A DNA stretch of 64,000 nucleotides from Thinopyrum elongatum (Eukaryota; Streptophyta; Magnoliopsida; Poales; Poaceae), in assembly GCA_011799875.1 (NCBI GenBank), contig CM022302.1, forward strand, positions 97,419,494 through 97,483,493. The letters are read 5' to 3'. Each line of letters opens with the position of its first letter. The first letter of the stretch is position 1. A model generated the notes under the pieces. That model was not told the origin of the DNA and did not search any database. It saw only the letters and a program-made list of their open reading frames with translations. A program made the position numbers and the translations under genes. Of this stretch, positions 31,401-43,812 are shown piece by piece.

Positions 31401-34400
31401 TCAAATACAGGACACCAACATCAATGTGCAAGACTGCACATTAAAAGAGCTGAGAACAGCTTTAACAGGGCATTTAGAAACATCATGCCACAGACCTAAG
31501 CAAGTATATAGACAGGAACCAACATCAAAGAGATGATAAGCATCAAGAGCCTGCTTGTGAGCAATCTTGTTACTCTCTCTTCCAATCTTGAAAATTCTAG
31601 CATCAGTTCCATAAGTGACCTGAACAAACTGGTGAAGATGAGGTCTTATCGTCCAATGCCCTGGGAATTTTACTGGATTTCTTCTTGCCGCCGCCTCTGC
31701 AAGGACTTGATTATCTGTTAAGAAATTTGGCTCCTGTACTTGTAGTGCTTGCACAACCTGTGCTGCCAACTCGAGCGCTTGCGCCTCAGCCTGCAGGGGA
31801 GACTCTGCCATAGAAGTGGCCTTAATGAAGATGGCACGCTTGTTAACATTGTTACGCCATTGCATGAATACTCCAAGACCCGCTTTGCTCTTAGCACCTG
31901 AAAAGGAATTGTAACGAGCAGGAGCATCTTTCCAAGCCGCATCAGTAAAAATATTAGGCCCTTTAGTGATCCTACATCTGTCAAGAGAAGAGTTGATGGC
32001 AATTGCAGTTTTTATATCCTCATTAGCTCGCGTAGAATTTATTTTGTCTCCTATGCCTTGTGTTTCTCTTACTTGATCTACATTTAACAACGCCTTTGCT
32101 GCATATAAAACCTGGAAAGGAGTATTATCTTTTCTTTCAAATAAAAGATCATTTCTAGCCTTCCACAGCGACCATAAAATGTTGAAGATCAGAGCTGTGG
32201 AATTTTGTGCTTGGTAAGTTGCTATCATATGATGCAGAGAATCATCAATCTTATCTATTCCATCTTGCATTAGACCTTCAACTCTCATACCTAGAGGCGA
32301 AGCAAACCAAACAGCCTGCGCAAATTGACAAGAGAAGAATAGATGAAAATCAGTTTCATTCATACCACATCTCTTGCATCTGTGGCTGATATGCCTTGAT
32401 ATAGGTGCAACTCGAGCTCCAGTTGGAATAGTTTTCCGTAATAGTCTCCAAGCAAAGATCTGAACTCTAGGAGGCATATCTTTGTTCTTCCAAATTGTGC
32501 GAATTATGCCCCTTTCCCTATCTGTAAGTATGTCATGAGGCCCTGCATTAAGACCATAAAAGGAAGGACTAAAAATTTGGTAAGCACTTTTACATGAGCA
32601 GATACCCGAGGGCGTGTGCTTCCAAATGAGAGTATCATTGTGGTCATTGTTGGAAACAGCAATCTGAGATATAGTATTTGCAATATGAGGGCCAAAGAGC
32701 GTATCTAAAAGGGCAATGTTCCAAACTTTAGTGCCCGTAATCCAAAGGTCAGAGATAGAAGCAGGATAAAAAAAACTGGGATTTTGAATAATAAGATAGT
32801 CATGAATTTTATCCCAGAAAGAGCACCACGGTGAGGACCAGATACAAGTATTACCTTTCGAAATTTGAATGGAAGTGGCATTAATAAGAGGCTCTCTCAC
32901 TTTCAGAAGGGAAGCCCAGAAGGCAGATTTAGATAAATTACTTGGAGATTTCCAAAAGGAAGTATGAGGAAAGTACTTGCCTTTTAAATTTTTTGAAGTA
33001 ATACTATCGGGGTTAGACACAATCCTCCAAGCTGAATTGACAAGCAAAGCCTTGTTTAGTGCTTCCAGATTCCTAATACCCAATCCTCCTTCTTTTTTTG
33101 ACTTGCAAATCTCTGTCCAGGCCTTAAGATAAAGAGGCTTAGTTGGAGAGTCTTGTCTAACGCCCGTCCACCAAAAGTCTCTTATCACTGCATTCATTTT
33201 TGCTAATAATTTCTTCGAGAAAAGTATGTTAGACATATAGTAAACAGGCAAAGAGGAGAGAACCGAATTTATTAAAACAAGCTTGGCGGCATGGGAGAGT
33301 TTATTAGCTTTGTAACAACTGAGCTTCGATATAAACTTGTTTAAAACAAAGGAGTAGGCACTAGCTCTATTTTTAGCAGGCAAGATTAAAGGATGGCCTA
33401 AATGAATAGAATTGCAGCTCATATCCACTACCCTGAAAATACCTTTGATAACATCTCTCTGAGCATCTGTGACATTTTTACTAAAGAGGATAGAAGACTT
33501 AGACCAATTGGGAACTTGACCTGATAACCTGCAAAAGCGATGGAGGATATTCCAAATAGTCACAGCTTCATCCTTAACCGCTTGCCCACAAAGTATGAGA
33601 TCATCGCGAACATTAAAGAATAGATAGGGGGGGAATTTGGGCCCAGCACAATACCATTAAGATTTCTGCTTTGAAGTTCTTCTTGTAATTGGATAGCCAG
33701 CTCATTAATAGCAATAACAAAAAGGTAAGGGGATAAGGGGCAACCTTGCCTAATACCTCTTTGAGCACGAAACTTACCATGATGATTTCCATTGATAATC
33801 ACAGAAAATAAGGAGTTGGAGATGCATATCTTAATCAAGTTGATAAAGTGATCATTGTAACCTTGTTTACGAAGGGCATGTAAAAGAAAATTCCATTCCA
33901 ATCTATCAAAGGCCTTAGCAAGATCAATCTTGAGCATAAAAGCTTGACTATTCTAGGAAGAAAGACTGAAAGTATGAGTGATTTCCTGAGCTACAATGAT
34001 GTTATTAGAGATCCTCCTACCTTCAATGAAGGCTTGTTGAGTGTCCAAAATATTGTTAGGGAGATGAGGCTTAATGTGATTGGCTAAACTTTTTTGCAAT
34101 GATCTTGTAAATAACGTTACAAAGACTAATAGGCCTGAAATCTTGAGGTTTATTGGCCTGGTTCTTTTTAGGAATAAGAACTATACTAGTATCATTCAGT
34201 TGGGCAGGAAGAGTACCTTGACAATAAAAATTCTGCACCAGTTTGGTCACATCATCTCCAATCCAGGGCCAGGCTGCTTTGTAAAAAGCTGCATTCAGTC
34301 CATCGGGGCCTGGAGAAGCATCATTCCTCATTTCCTTTAAAATGCTCCAAACTTCTTCCTTATCAGGTATTGAATTAGTAAAATCATCTTGAAGTGTTCC

Positions 34401-35647
34401 TGCAGTAAAAACTTGAGATTCCTGCTGGAAAGATTGATTAGAGGAAGCAAATATTTCTTTGAAATATGAAACAAAATTTTCTGCAATCTCTTCAGGATCA
34501 AGAGTAGTTTGCCCCTGAGAATTAACTAAAGACACGATTCTATTTCTCCTCCTCCTTTTAAGGACTGAAACATGAAAATACCTTGTATTTCGATCACCTT
34601 GAGTCGCCTCAAGCTTCTTTGCTCTCTGCTTGTAATACTGCGACAGCTTGGACATAGTCTCCTCGTAGCTCTTAACTAACTTTTCTTCCTTATTAGTATC
34701 TTGCATATGGATAGGCTGTTCTTGGATTTGTTGAATTTGGTGTTCGATATCTTGGATTTGATGTTGCAAAGGCTTCTTCTTTCTGCACCAAACCTTCAAA
34801 GTACCTACAAGGTGCTTAGTTCTCGAAGTGAAAATTTGTTGCTCTGAACATTTCCAGGCTTTCATTGCTGTTTCCTGAAAGTCATCTTCTGAAAGCCACC
34901 AATTCTCAAACTTGAAATGGTAAGTTGGCTTTTTAAAATTAGAATGAAGAACGGCCAACACAGGAGCATGATCACTAGAAATGATAGGCAAGTTATAAAT
35001 ATTAGCATTAGGGATCAGGGCACACCATTCAGGATTAGCAAGAAATCTGTCAAGTCTTTCATAGAGAGGATAAGAGGAATATCTCTTGTTGGTCCAGGTG
35101 TAGGCTGGACCATTGTAACCTAAATCCAGCAAACCACAGCTTTTGACTAGATTACTGAAAGAGCGAATACGAGCATAATTTACATGATTAACATTACTCT
35201 TGTCTTGGGGATACATAAGCTCATTCAAATCCCCCATACAGAGCACATGTTTACCATTACATCCACTAACAAAAGAGGAGATCTCAGACCAGATCTCACT
35301 AGTTTTAGCATGAGTGGGGTCACCATAGATAAGTTGAAAGCCTCATTAGAAGAGATATTTACAACAGAGGCTAAGATTAAACTAGAAGAACTACTAACTA
35401 TGGAGAGCTTGATGTCGTTGTCCCACAAAAGCCACAACCCTCCAGGCTGGCCCGAAGCAGGAACTACAAGACTATTGGCAACATTAAAGAGATTAGAAAT
35501 TTGAGAGCAAGAAAACCTAGAGGATTTAGTTTCTGACAAGAAGATTACCTTAGCACTAGAAGAGTAAATCAGCCCGGCAAGATAGTTCATTTTGTTGCTG
35601 TCGAGGCTCCTGCCCACACCTCGACAGTTCCAGGAGATGAGACTCAT
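31401..35647 (-). pseudogene. LINE ORF2 (endonuclease, reverse transcriptase, RNase H), broken
   Basis: ORF2 starts at 35647 with SLISWNCRGVG, the AP-endonuclease signature. After a one-base loss near 35338 the endonuclease continues (GDLNEL; SDHAPVL near 34980). The reverse transcriptase begins around 34400 (DASPGPDGLNAAFY) and reaches RPISLCN. A one-base gain near 34087 and TAG at 33954-33956 break it. RT resumes (IDLAKAFDRLEWNF; GIRQGCPLSPYLF), and the catalytic FADD motif itself is destroyed by a one-base deletion near 33606. The long frame 33563-31401 holds the thumb, a CX2C...H zinc region and RNase H (FTDAAW; EAQALELAA; DNQVL). It would nick target DNA and copy the LINE RNA in place; this copy cannot. 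Confidence 0.9.
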
Positions 35648-35750
35648 GGCGCCCGTGGCGCCTTAAAGGCTGGCGCCGCTACCTGATTAGAGTGAACCTG
35701 TAAATCATCATTGACCGTTTCCATACTGCTTACCCCAGTAGAGTTTACAT

Positions 35751-37585
35751 TCATTTCTTCATGGTCAACTTCGTCCATAGGGAAGCAAGGATCTTGTGTA
35801 TTGTATTGTATTGTATTGGATTTTGAACCCTCTGAGCCTGAGGTGGCATAGTAATAGCAGCGTTAGCATTAGCACAGGGACTGCTGGCAGGCCAAAAATT
35901 AGCTGCAATTTGCTTGGCTTGATGTAAAGCTTGTGTAACATGGCTGTTATGGAATCTGGTACAGTGGCCTGCATTAGAGGTATTGTGAGAATGGCCTCCC
36001 ACTCTTCCATCGTCCCAACGCTTCCTTTTGCTCTGATACATTTTTTTTTCCTCTCAGAATATGGAAGTCGATGTGATTTGTAATCATCTTTCTCCTCTTG
36101 CTCTTCTAATTGGATTGGTTGCGACGCAGCTTGCCTTTTAAGCCTCTGCTGACTGAAATCAGATTCTGAATATTGGTGCCGCTGATTATGAAAATAAGGC
36201 TGAGGCACTACTTGGTGAGCAATTGAATCATGGGACTGAGCATTTGCTCTTTCTTCAATCTGAATAATCCTGGTATCTTGTGCAGTGACTATGAACTGTG
36301 ATAAAGATAGATGTTTCGATTCAGCCGGTCTGTCAATTTTCATGTAATTCCTGAATTCTGTAGACAATCCTCCAAGAACACTGGACTGGTCAAGTGCCAC
36401 CTGAGGTATCTTCCGTGCTTGGGATGTCCATAATCCAATGTATGAAAAAGGAAATGCAGCTGTGCTTGCATTGATACTTTGCAGATGAAGAATTAGCCTT
36501 CTTCTTTCAGGGCAAAACTGAACATTGTGAAACATTATCCCACAAAAAGTACAGATTCTTTTCACTTTGTCATAGTTTAGGTAAAACATTATGTATTCGG
36601 TAGGAGATACATAATATTTAACCTTGTCCTTAACAGGAACATGAACATCCATCTTTGCATAAGCAGAAACATACTCATTCCTAACAGTCATTCTGACCTC
36701 TGGAGGAGGATGTAAATCAGATGGTAAGGCAACCTTATTTATGACAAAATTCATGAGATGAGGGGTTCTAAACCTTTCTGGAACTCCATAGACATGGATC
36801 GGAACATAGATATATCTGAATTCATATTCCTCTGTATTCTTATCAGGATTTAGCGGATTTATCCATTCAAATAAGAAATTGTCCCCTTCCAAGGACCATG
36901 GCTGCCTTTGGAGAACAAAATCCATAGCGTCAGCATCTCTAAAATAAGCAATATAAGTTGATGCTTTAACCTGATCAATTATCCAATAATTTCGTCCCCA
37001 AGCACTCGACATAGCTTGATTCAAAGGCTGCAGTGGTATATTTCTTGGAGTACGAGCCGGGCTCGCCACCTTCATAAGCAACTTAAAAGGAGTATTTTCT
37101 TCTGGTCTATGAGTTTCATCTCGTTGGTAGTGCACTTCAACATCTTCTGGGACAGCAATATTCAGGCTTTGCATTATAGACGCCAGGTCTATCTCACCTT
37201 CCTTAGAATTAAGCATTCCAGCAGCGACAACTGACTTTCTTTCTAGCCTGCTATGCATTCCGACAAGTGAATCCTGGGAATAGGGAGATCTCATACCGGA
37301 TTGATTTATTTGGGCCCCTTGCCGTGCCGCCGCTTCCTCCATCAGCTGATCTTCATTTTCCTCACTGTGTTCATCATCCTCTTCTCCAGTTGCAATATGG
37401 GCGAAACGGCCACTGGATCCTTGAAGATCTCTGTCCAGGAGAGGATCTTGAGCATGAGAAGTGCTTACCTTCGCAATTTCTTGGATCTTGCCTGGAGCAG
37501 CCGACTTATTATTTGGCAAGGTATGAAGGTGTGGATCTGGTGGTGGGGAATGGGCATGTGGATCTGATGGGATAGGAGGGTCCAT
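35751..37585 (-). pseudogene. LINE ORF1 (DUF4283-like, zinc knuckle)
   Basis: Minus-strand frame from ATG at 37585. The N-terminus is Pro/His- then acidic-rich. Residues about 150-340 resemble the DUF4283 RNA-binding-like domain of plant LINE ORF1 (SAWGRNYWIIDQ; PWSLEGDNFLFEW). A CX2CX4HX4C knuckle (CTFCGIMFHNVQFC) follows at about residue 345, then a basic Gln/Arg-rich tail. A slip in the 9-base homopolymer at 36041-36049 switches frame; the alternative frame carries on to a stop at 35751. A TATTG microsatellite (about 35790-35818) sits in the last codons. The protein would coat LINE RNA. Domain naming is from memory of the family. Confidence 0.85.
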
Positions 37586-37760
37586 GGGAGAGGAGGAGGA
37601 GGGAGAGAGATCTCGCCGGCGGCGATAGTGACAGCGAGAACGACGGGAACTAGGGGGCGAAGACCAGGAGATTCCAGAGTCGCCTGGAGAGGTACGGCAT
37701 ACCGCCAGAGGAATTTAATCTCACTCATTGAGGTTGTAGCTGGATAGCAAAACACATATT

Positions 37761-37776
37761 CAAAACCTACGTACTG
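37761..37776 (+). repeat. Target site duplication of the LINE (right copy)
   Basis: Exact copy of 31344-31359. Confidence 0.95.
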
Positions 37777-39301
37777 CTGCTCGTGGTGTTGTCTCGCCGG
37801 CTATGGCCTATCGCAAACCTGCTGCGGCCCTGCCTCATGGGGCATGTCCAATCGCAAGCGTGCGTACCCCTAGGAGGGGGCCCCTCGATTCTGGGGGCCC
37901 GGGGCGGCCGCCCCCCCTGCCCCTCCCTAGGGCCGGCCCTGACTACAGTCACTTATATTAGGGGTACATATCAATTTTTTGTTTTTTTCTTGCTGGGCAC
38001 TAGCCTTTCTTTTTTCTTTCTATAGGAGTGGTTGTGCTACACAGCTTGTACCTCCATGTAGCAGTACAATTATTTTTTAATTTATGGGCTCCTTTTAATT
38101 TTTAACTATGATCTGGGCATGTTCACAAGCAATAAGCATGAGTTTTTTGTGTGCTACTAGTAATTGAACATGAGTTTTTATTTTTCAAATGTCATTTACT
38201 TCATCTTCATATAGATGTCGGACTTGCACGTTAACACATTGTATCATGATTGTCAATGCTTCGTTGACTCTTTTGCTGCAAGAAAGGAATTGCTTCTTTT
38301 GGTAAACTGAGATTTCAGAATTAATGAAACATATGACTCAACTTTGGACCTCTCTGCCTAATCTGGTGCATTTAGTTACTTTGATTTTGGTGTGGTTGAT
38401 TCCTGGCTGCTGACCTGCTACTAACCTGGTGCAGCAACATTAGAAGATCTCGTGCTGAAGTTTATTGTTCATATGTGTGTGTGGTTCGAATGACAGATGA
38501 GTTGTAGGATCGATCGCTGGTTATTTTTGATGACATTTCTCTGCACTTTATTCATATGAAAACCAACTTGCGTTGACCTCTCTGCCTTTTATATATGACT
38601 TTGTGTGTTGTAGCTTATTGGTATATAAGAAAACATATGACTTCTCAATTGTGCCAATTAATAAATTAAGATGGTGTTTTAGAAGTTTCACATTTGCTAA
38701 CTACTATAGTAAGTTTGCTTACATGCCTCGCATGATATCTACAGGGAAACAACGAAGCCAGAAGGCCAAACCAAGATCTGCATGCAAGTTCAAGCCTCTT
38801 TGTTGGATGCAAAGATTTATTTTTTATGGTCCTAATGCATTTGTAATGGCGAGTTGTAATCTTTTATCTTCCATGTCGTGCTTAATAAGCTATGAACCTT
38901 CGAAGATCATTGTTTTCAACGAGCACAAGTTTCAGCCTTTAATGGCCCTTCAAAGATCTTATCACTATTATTATCTGCATTTTTTATTATTATATTTGAT
39001 ATATTTGAATGTGTGAAGATGATGCTGTCTAGATCTTTTTGATCTTGTTCAATGAAAAAAGGCACACTTTTTTGGGGGCGGATTATCATTTTTAGATTGT
39101 AAATCTGTTGACTGTACATATTGAGATATGCACATGGCAGCCAAACAACATATGGCATTCATTTCACAAATCCACTCTGGCAGCCAAACAAGAAAATTGA
39201 ACTTGGAATCCAAATCCCAGAAAATAAAATCCTAATAGGAATGTGATTTCATTTCATTTCCACCAAATGAAATGAAAGCCTGGGTGCCAAACGAGCTGTT
39301 A

Positions 39302-41093
39302 GTTTTAATGAAACATCTTACTGAAAAATTCAACTTTATTTTAATTTTTTTACTCTTTAATGATATTTCAGTCCTTATTCTTTAAAATAATCCGTGGTTT
39401 TATCAGATTATTTCATGCTATCAATCCGATTTTAAATTTATTTGATATATTGTTGATCATCCTCATGTTGCCCCCTCCATTTAATACCCGTAAAATTCTA
39501 GTGTGTATAATATATTTAAAATCAAACCTTGTAAATTTTGATTAGGTTTATAAAAAATTATCAACATATTCAATACCATTAGATTTATCATGAAACATAC
39601 ATATATTTTTTATATGGTATATATTCAGTAAGGTAAATATTTTGTTTGTTGGTTAAAATTTACCAAGTTTGACTTTTTCAAAAATGTTATATATAGTATA
39701 GGGAGTTTTTAGCCAAGTTTCTCTTTAGTTCTTTACGCCTCCAGTAAAAGCAACTACACTCATATGCCTAAAAAGCAAGTATATTCCTTTTCACCTTGAT
39801 TGTTCATACGCCTACTTTATTCTTATATTCGAAGATCATCTTTTATGCTCCCAGGAGTGTGCGGGGTAATTGGGTGTATTATTCTTTCCCAAGGAGCGTT
39901 GCCGCCTCTGCCACCGTTGACGCGACGATGCTTCCTGTTCATGTCTTCGATTGAGAGCTCGTGTACGTGCAAATGGGTAGCAGCGAGAGGTATTAATTGT
40001 GTGTATGCTATTCATCAGTTGACCGAATATGAAACCAGGCATGTCAATTTCATGGAGCAGAGGGGCGGCACATGAGGCCGAAGATAGGGTGTTGCGGCGA
40101 GAGCTAGCAAGGCGCTGGGATCCCGACTAGGCCAAGCTAGGAATGAGCCGGAGCCAGCGACTTCGCATGCGAGCTCAAAGTTTGACATGTGCGGGTGGAA
40201 TACATTCTCGTTTTCTATTTTAGCTCTGATTAGACGGCGCGGCGAGCGTCATCGAGGTGTGCCGTCCCAGCCAGAGGAGAGGCATGCAAGGAGGCAAGCT
40301 GGAGGCGAGGGGCTGGAAGAGGGGAGGCATGAGCCACAGGCGTGCAACTGAAGGATGAAGAAGACCTAGTTGGCTGGAGAAAAATAACAGAACAACGGAT
40401 GTTGGATGTTAAACGAACGGTTTGCATACGCATCAATTGTGTGGTTGCATATAATTAGCTACTAGGGTTACCTGACAAAATTGTAGTGAAGACCTTTATT
40501 CATACAAACAAAATTTGGACACATCAAAACAAACGATACAAAGCTCGTGTGTTTAACATCTATGCTATGAGCATAAAACTCCAAACGTCGTACATCCGCC
40601 GCCTATACGTACCGTTTAGGTGACACAAGCGAGATCCATCTAATGTAGGGAACTTCGTGTCGCGGCTGCTCCACTCCACTACGGTCTTTTGAAATGAACT
40701 TCGTTGCCTTCCCGCGTGAGAAACGAATGGGTGATGTGTCGTGGGTCAGTTTTGGGGCGGGGGTAGAGAGAAACCAGAAGGATGATTCATTCGGATCGAT
40801 GAGCCATTTCGCGAATCAATAGAATGTCCCTCTATCCATATCTATTCTATCTTCATATGACGGGACATAAAAAAGTATTTTTTATGGCATGCGGGATGAT
40901 CGTGCCTAGTAGCCATATATCAGCTGCGCTCAATATGCGAGGCTTCCGTTGGATCAGATCTTTCACTTTAACGAATTTTGACCTAATGAAAAGGACTCTA
41001 AGCCTTCGTGCAAACAAGCAAAGTAGAAGCAAGACAAGAAAGCGGAGCTGTCGTAGAAGCAGTAGCTTCCCCCGACAATATACTGTTGGAAAT
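39302..41093. other. Spacer, no gene recognised
   Basis: 39302-39720 is very AT-rich. 39840-40340 is mixed, with short open frames I do not recognise. 40800-41088 has a continuous plus-strand frame with a Ser/Arg/Lys-rich end that runs into the Copia LTR. I cannot assign it to a family. Confidence 0.4.
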
Positions 41094-42720
41094 ATGCCCT
41101 AGAGGCAATAATATTGTATTATTATATTTCCATGTTCATAATTAAGAGTTCATATTCTATGTTAGAACTGCTTTGATTCTGGAATGTGCGATTCAGTGCA
41201 AACTCATATACACGTGTGTAATAATAAACGGTAAAATATGATTCCTAGTCTCGCCACTAAGACTAGCTCAAGTGTTGTTGATGATCATGTTTTCCGGATC
41301 TTAGGATATCATTAAGCGTAACGATGGTCCTAAAATAACTTTGAGAATATGACATTAGAAGAACGATCATATTGAATCGACCCAAACTTGTTTGTTATAT
41401 ACTTTGAGATAATATCGTCAGAAGTCAAATGTTATAACATGGAGAGTTAACGTGTGATTTAGTTCCTTAGACCATGAGAGTATCGTAGTCACTTCATACC
41501 GTATGATTGGCTTTGGGTTTGCCCAAACGTTATATGTAACACGGTGATTATAATGACAACTTACAGGTTCAGCGGAAAGTTTGACAGGGGACTAGATATC
41601 TCAAGAGTGAGATTTGCTCCTCCGACGATGGAGAGATATTATTAGGGCCCTCTCAGTATGAAGGTATCCATTATCGCCAGGCCAGACACAGGTGACTATG
41701 TCACGGGGATACCGGAATATGTCAATGAGAAAGAAGAACAAAACCGGTAACGAGAAGACCGGTATAGTGAGCATGTGTATGACTCAAGAGGATATCGATA
41801 TATCTCACCACGGGTTTTGTAAATTAGCGCGAAGCAAAGGGAGTATCACATGATAACCAAAGGTTCACTCGAATGTCTTTCCTGTACTCATAGGGATCGA
41901 TATGTGCTACTTGTGAACTGCGTTGGGATTTCCCCGAAGAGAAGAGGATGATGCAGTACAGTAGAGATAAATATTTCCCTCAGTTAAGAACCAAGGTTAT
42001 CAATCCAGTAGGAGAACCATGCAAAACCTCGTTAGCAGCACCTACACACACAAAAGTAAATACTTGCACCAACACAAACAAGGGGTTGTCAATCTCTTGG
42101 TGGTTAATTGCAAGGATCAAATCTCGTAGTGATAGATAGATAAAATAAAAACACAAAATAAAATAATAGTAAATAAATTGCAGCAAAGTATTTTGGATTT
42201 TTATATTATAAAAGATAGACTCGGGGGGCCATAGTTTTCACGAGAGGTTTCTCTCTTGAACATAGCATATGGTCGGTAAACAAATTACTATTGAGCAATT
42301 GATAGAAAAGTGCATAGTTATGACGATTTTCAAGGCAATGATCATGTATATAGGCATCACGTCCGAGAAAGTAGACCGACTCCTGCCTCCATCTACTACT
42401 ATTGCTCCACATATTGACCGCTATACATATGGATGTCCACGGTTCCGCTAATGGTCATTGAATGAAAGGGGTTTGTTCGTCTCTATGTTTTACCAGACCT
42501 ACAGAGTCACAAGCTTAAGGTAATCATGATCTGCTGAGTGTTAGTGGAGCAAAAGTTATGAGAAAATATTTATCAAATAGTTTCATTAATATTCAGAATA
42601 GTTTCGAGAGGAACCGGAAGCGTTTCGGGGTCACCGGAAGGGTTACGAGTGTTGCTCGAAAAAATGGTTAGGACTTGGGAGTAAAATACACAAGTAAACT
42701 GAACACATTGGCTATGACAA
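41094..42720 (+). mobile_element. Copia-type LTR fragment (BARE/Angela-like start)
   Basis: Begins TGTTGGAAATATGCCCTAG, the start of a large Triticeae Copia LTR group, and later has LTR-style segments such as CACCGGAAGGGTTACG near 42640. No polypurine tract precedes it and no clear ...CA end or target duplication was found, so it is a truncated or solo LTR. A foreign block lies inside it at about 41903-42430; the right border is approximate. Confidence 0.7.
41903..42430 (+). mobile_element. High-copy repeat block inserted in the Copia LTR
   Basis: From about TGCTACTTGTGAACTGCG to ...TTGACCGCTATAC the sequence is unlike the LTR, which seems to resume with GGATGTCCACGGTTCC. ATATG occurs on both sides (about 41897-41901 and 42427-42431) and may be a 5-bp duplication. 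I recall this type of sequence as abundant in wheat but cannot place it in an order. It has no coding frame of note. Confidence 0.45.
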
Positions 42721-43300
42721 GGCTTGTTCATATGTACCGACATCTACAATTTTATTTTCATGAAACATTTGACAAATGTTAATCAAACATTTGAAAAAAA
42801 AGTGTATAGAGAAAATGTTTCTCATGTATACGAAAATGTATACAATGTGTTGAAAAACGTGATCGTGTATTTAGAAACAGTTAATAAAGCATTTGAAAAA
42901 TGGTATTCAAGTATTTAAAAATTGGTAATTAAGCATTTGAAAAATGTTAAATCTATATAGAAAAATGTTTCCCATGCATATGAAACATGCATAAAAAATA
43001 TATAATCTGTATGAGAAAATGTTGACTATTAAAAAATGTTAATTAAGAATTTGAAAAAGGTTAAATCTCTATAGAAAAAATGTTTCTCTGTATACAAAAA
43101 AATGTATACAATGTGTCTGAAAAAATGTTGATCATGTATTTAAAAATGTTAAACATGTATACAAATGTTTCTGATGTATCCAAAAATGCATTTTGTATTT
43201 GAAAAAAATGTTTATTCTGATTAAAAAAATGTTCACTATGTATTTGAAAAATATTGACCATGTATTCATAAAAAAGTGTTCCTAACTTGTATTTAAGAAA
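42721..43300. repeat. AT-rich field of degenerate ~35-bp repeats
   Basis: Variants of 'catttgaaaaatgtt', 'catgtat(a/t)' and 'gaaaatgttt(c/g)' recur many times with no fixed period. It resembles the subterminal repeat fields of some grass DNA transposons. The order is unknown. Confidence 0.6.
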
Positions 43301-43318
43301 AACTGTACATCCTGTATT

Positions 43319-43640
43319 TGGAAAAACAAGAAAACAAATAAAGAAAAAGAGAAAAATGAAGAAAGCTGATGAAAAACAAGAAAAACATAAGAAAACAGAA
43401 TAAAAGAAGAAAGAAAATTAAAAAAAACCAGTCAATGCTTACAAAGAAACAGAAAGAAAGGCGAAGAAAACTAAGAAACTAAGAAAGAAACAAAGAAAAC
43501 TAACATATAAAGAAGAAGAAAAGGAAAAAAACCAAGAAAATACTGGTGAACAACAAAAAATTATAACAGAAAAGAAAAAGTAAAAAAACTGGTGTGGAAA
43601 TAAAAAACATAAGAAAAAAAGGAAATAAAACAAGAAATCC
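43319..43640 (+). repeat. Purine-rich (A/G) low-complexity tract
   Basis: About 320 bp made mostly of AAGAAA-like words, with few pyrimidines on the plus strand. It could form triplex DNA. The long open frame on the minus strand is a composition artefact. Confidence 0.8.
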
Positions 43641-43755
43641 TGACCCTAAAAACAGTCAACTGTGTGCCCATCCCATCACAAACGGGCCGCAACAAAGGCA
43701 CTTTAACCAGCGACTGACCCCCTACGGACTAAAATAAACAGCCATCAGCCGACAC

Positions 43756-43763
43756 TATAAAAA
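43756..43763 (+). promoter_or_regulatory. TATA box of the F-box relic
   Basis: TATAAAAA lies 50 bases before the ATG at 43813, at the border of the purine tract and GC-rich coding DNA. Confidence 0.55.
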
Positions 43764-43812
43764 AAAGCGATCGGTCGAAGCCGGTCCGAGGCCAGCTCGG
43801 TCGCCCTTCGTG

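Larger units (their letters stand above)
31360..37760 (-). mobile_element. Full-length L1-type LINE, 6.4 kb
   Basis: Bounded by a perfect 16-bp target duplication. Its 3' tail is the T-run at 31360-31375 (poly-A on the minus strand). From the 5' end it has a short leader (37760-37586), ORF1 with a CCHC knuckle, and ORF2 with AP endonuclease, reverse transcriptase, a Cys/His-rich zf-RVT-like segment and a C-terminal RNase H. All parts are present in order, but ORF1 has one and ORF2 at least three frameshifts plus a stop. Confidence 0.93.
30338..37941. mobile_element. hAT-type element interrupted by a LINE
   Basis: Ends CAGGGCCGGTCCGG... and ...GGGCCGGCCCTG form terminal inverted repeats. The exact 8-bp duplication ACTACAGT lies at 30330-30337 and 37942-37949, the size expected for hAT. 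Apart from the LINE it is about 1.2 kb (30338-31343 plus 37777-37941), without a transposase, so non-autonomous. The part 31130-31300 is GC-rich and could be captured host sequence. Confidence 0.85.
28958..39298. mobile_element. PIF/Harbinger-type element containing nested insertions
   Basis: The left end reads CAGCTCGTTTGGTAGCC and the right end is the reverse complement of CAGCTCGTTTGGCACCC. A TTA target duplication (28955-28957 and 39299-39301) flanks it, as for Harbinger/Tourist elements. Without the hAT insertion and one copy of its target duplication it is about 2.7 kb. I found no transposase in the remaining 28958-30337 and 37950-39298, so it is probably non-autonomous. The left part includes a GC-rich promoter-like stretch with an ATG in good context at 29229, encoding only a very short frame. 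Confidence 0.8.

Noticed and set aside
40824..41102. 92-codon frame with Ser/Arg/Lys-rich end, suspected organelle DNA insert
   Set aside because: I could not match it to a specific plastid or mitochondrial gene, and its end runs into the Copia LTR. Decisive test: BLAST to Triticum organelle genomes.
43439..43633. Phe-rich minus-strand frame
   Set aside because: Direct product of the A/G-rich tract; no real coding signal.
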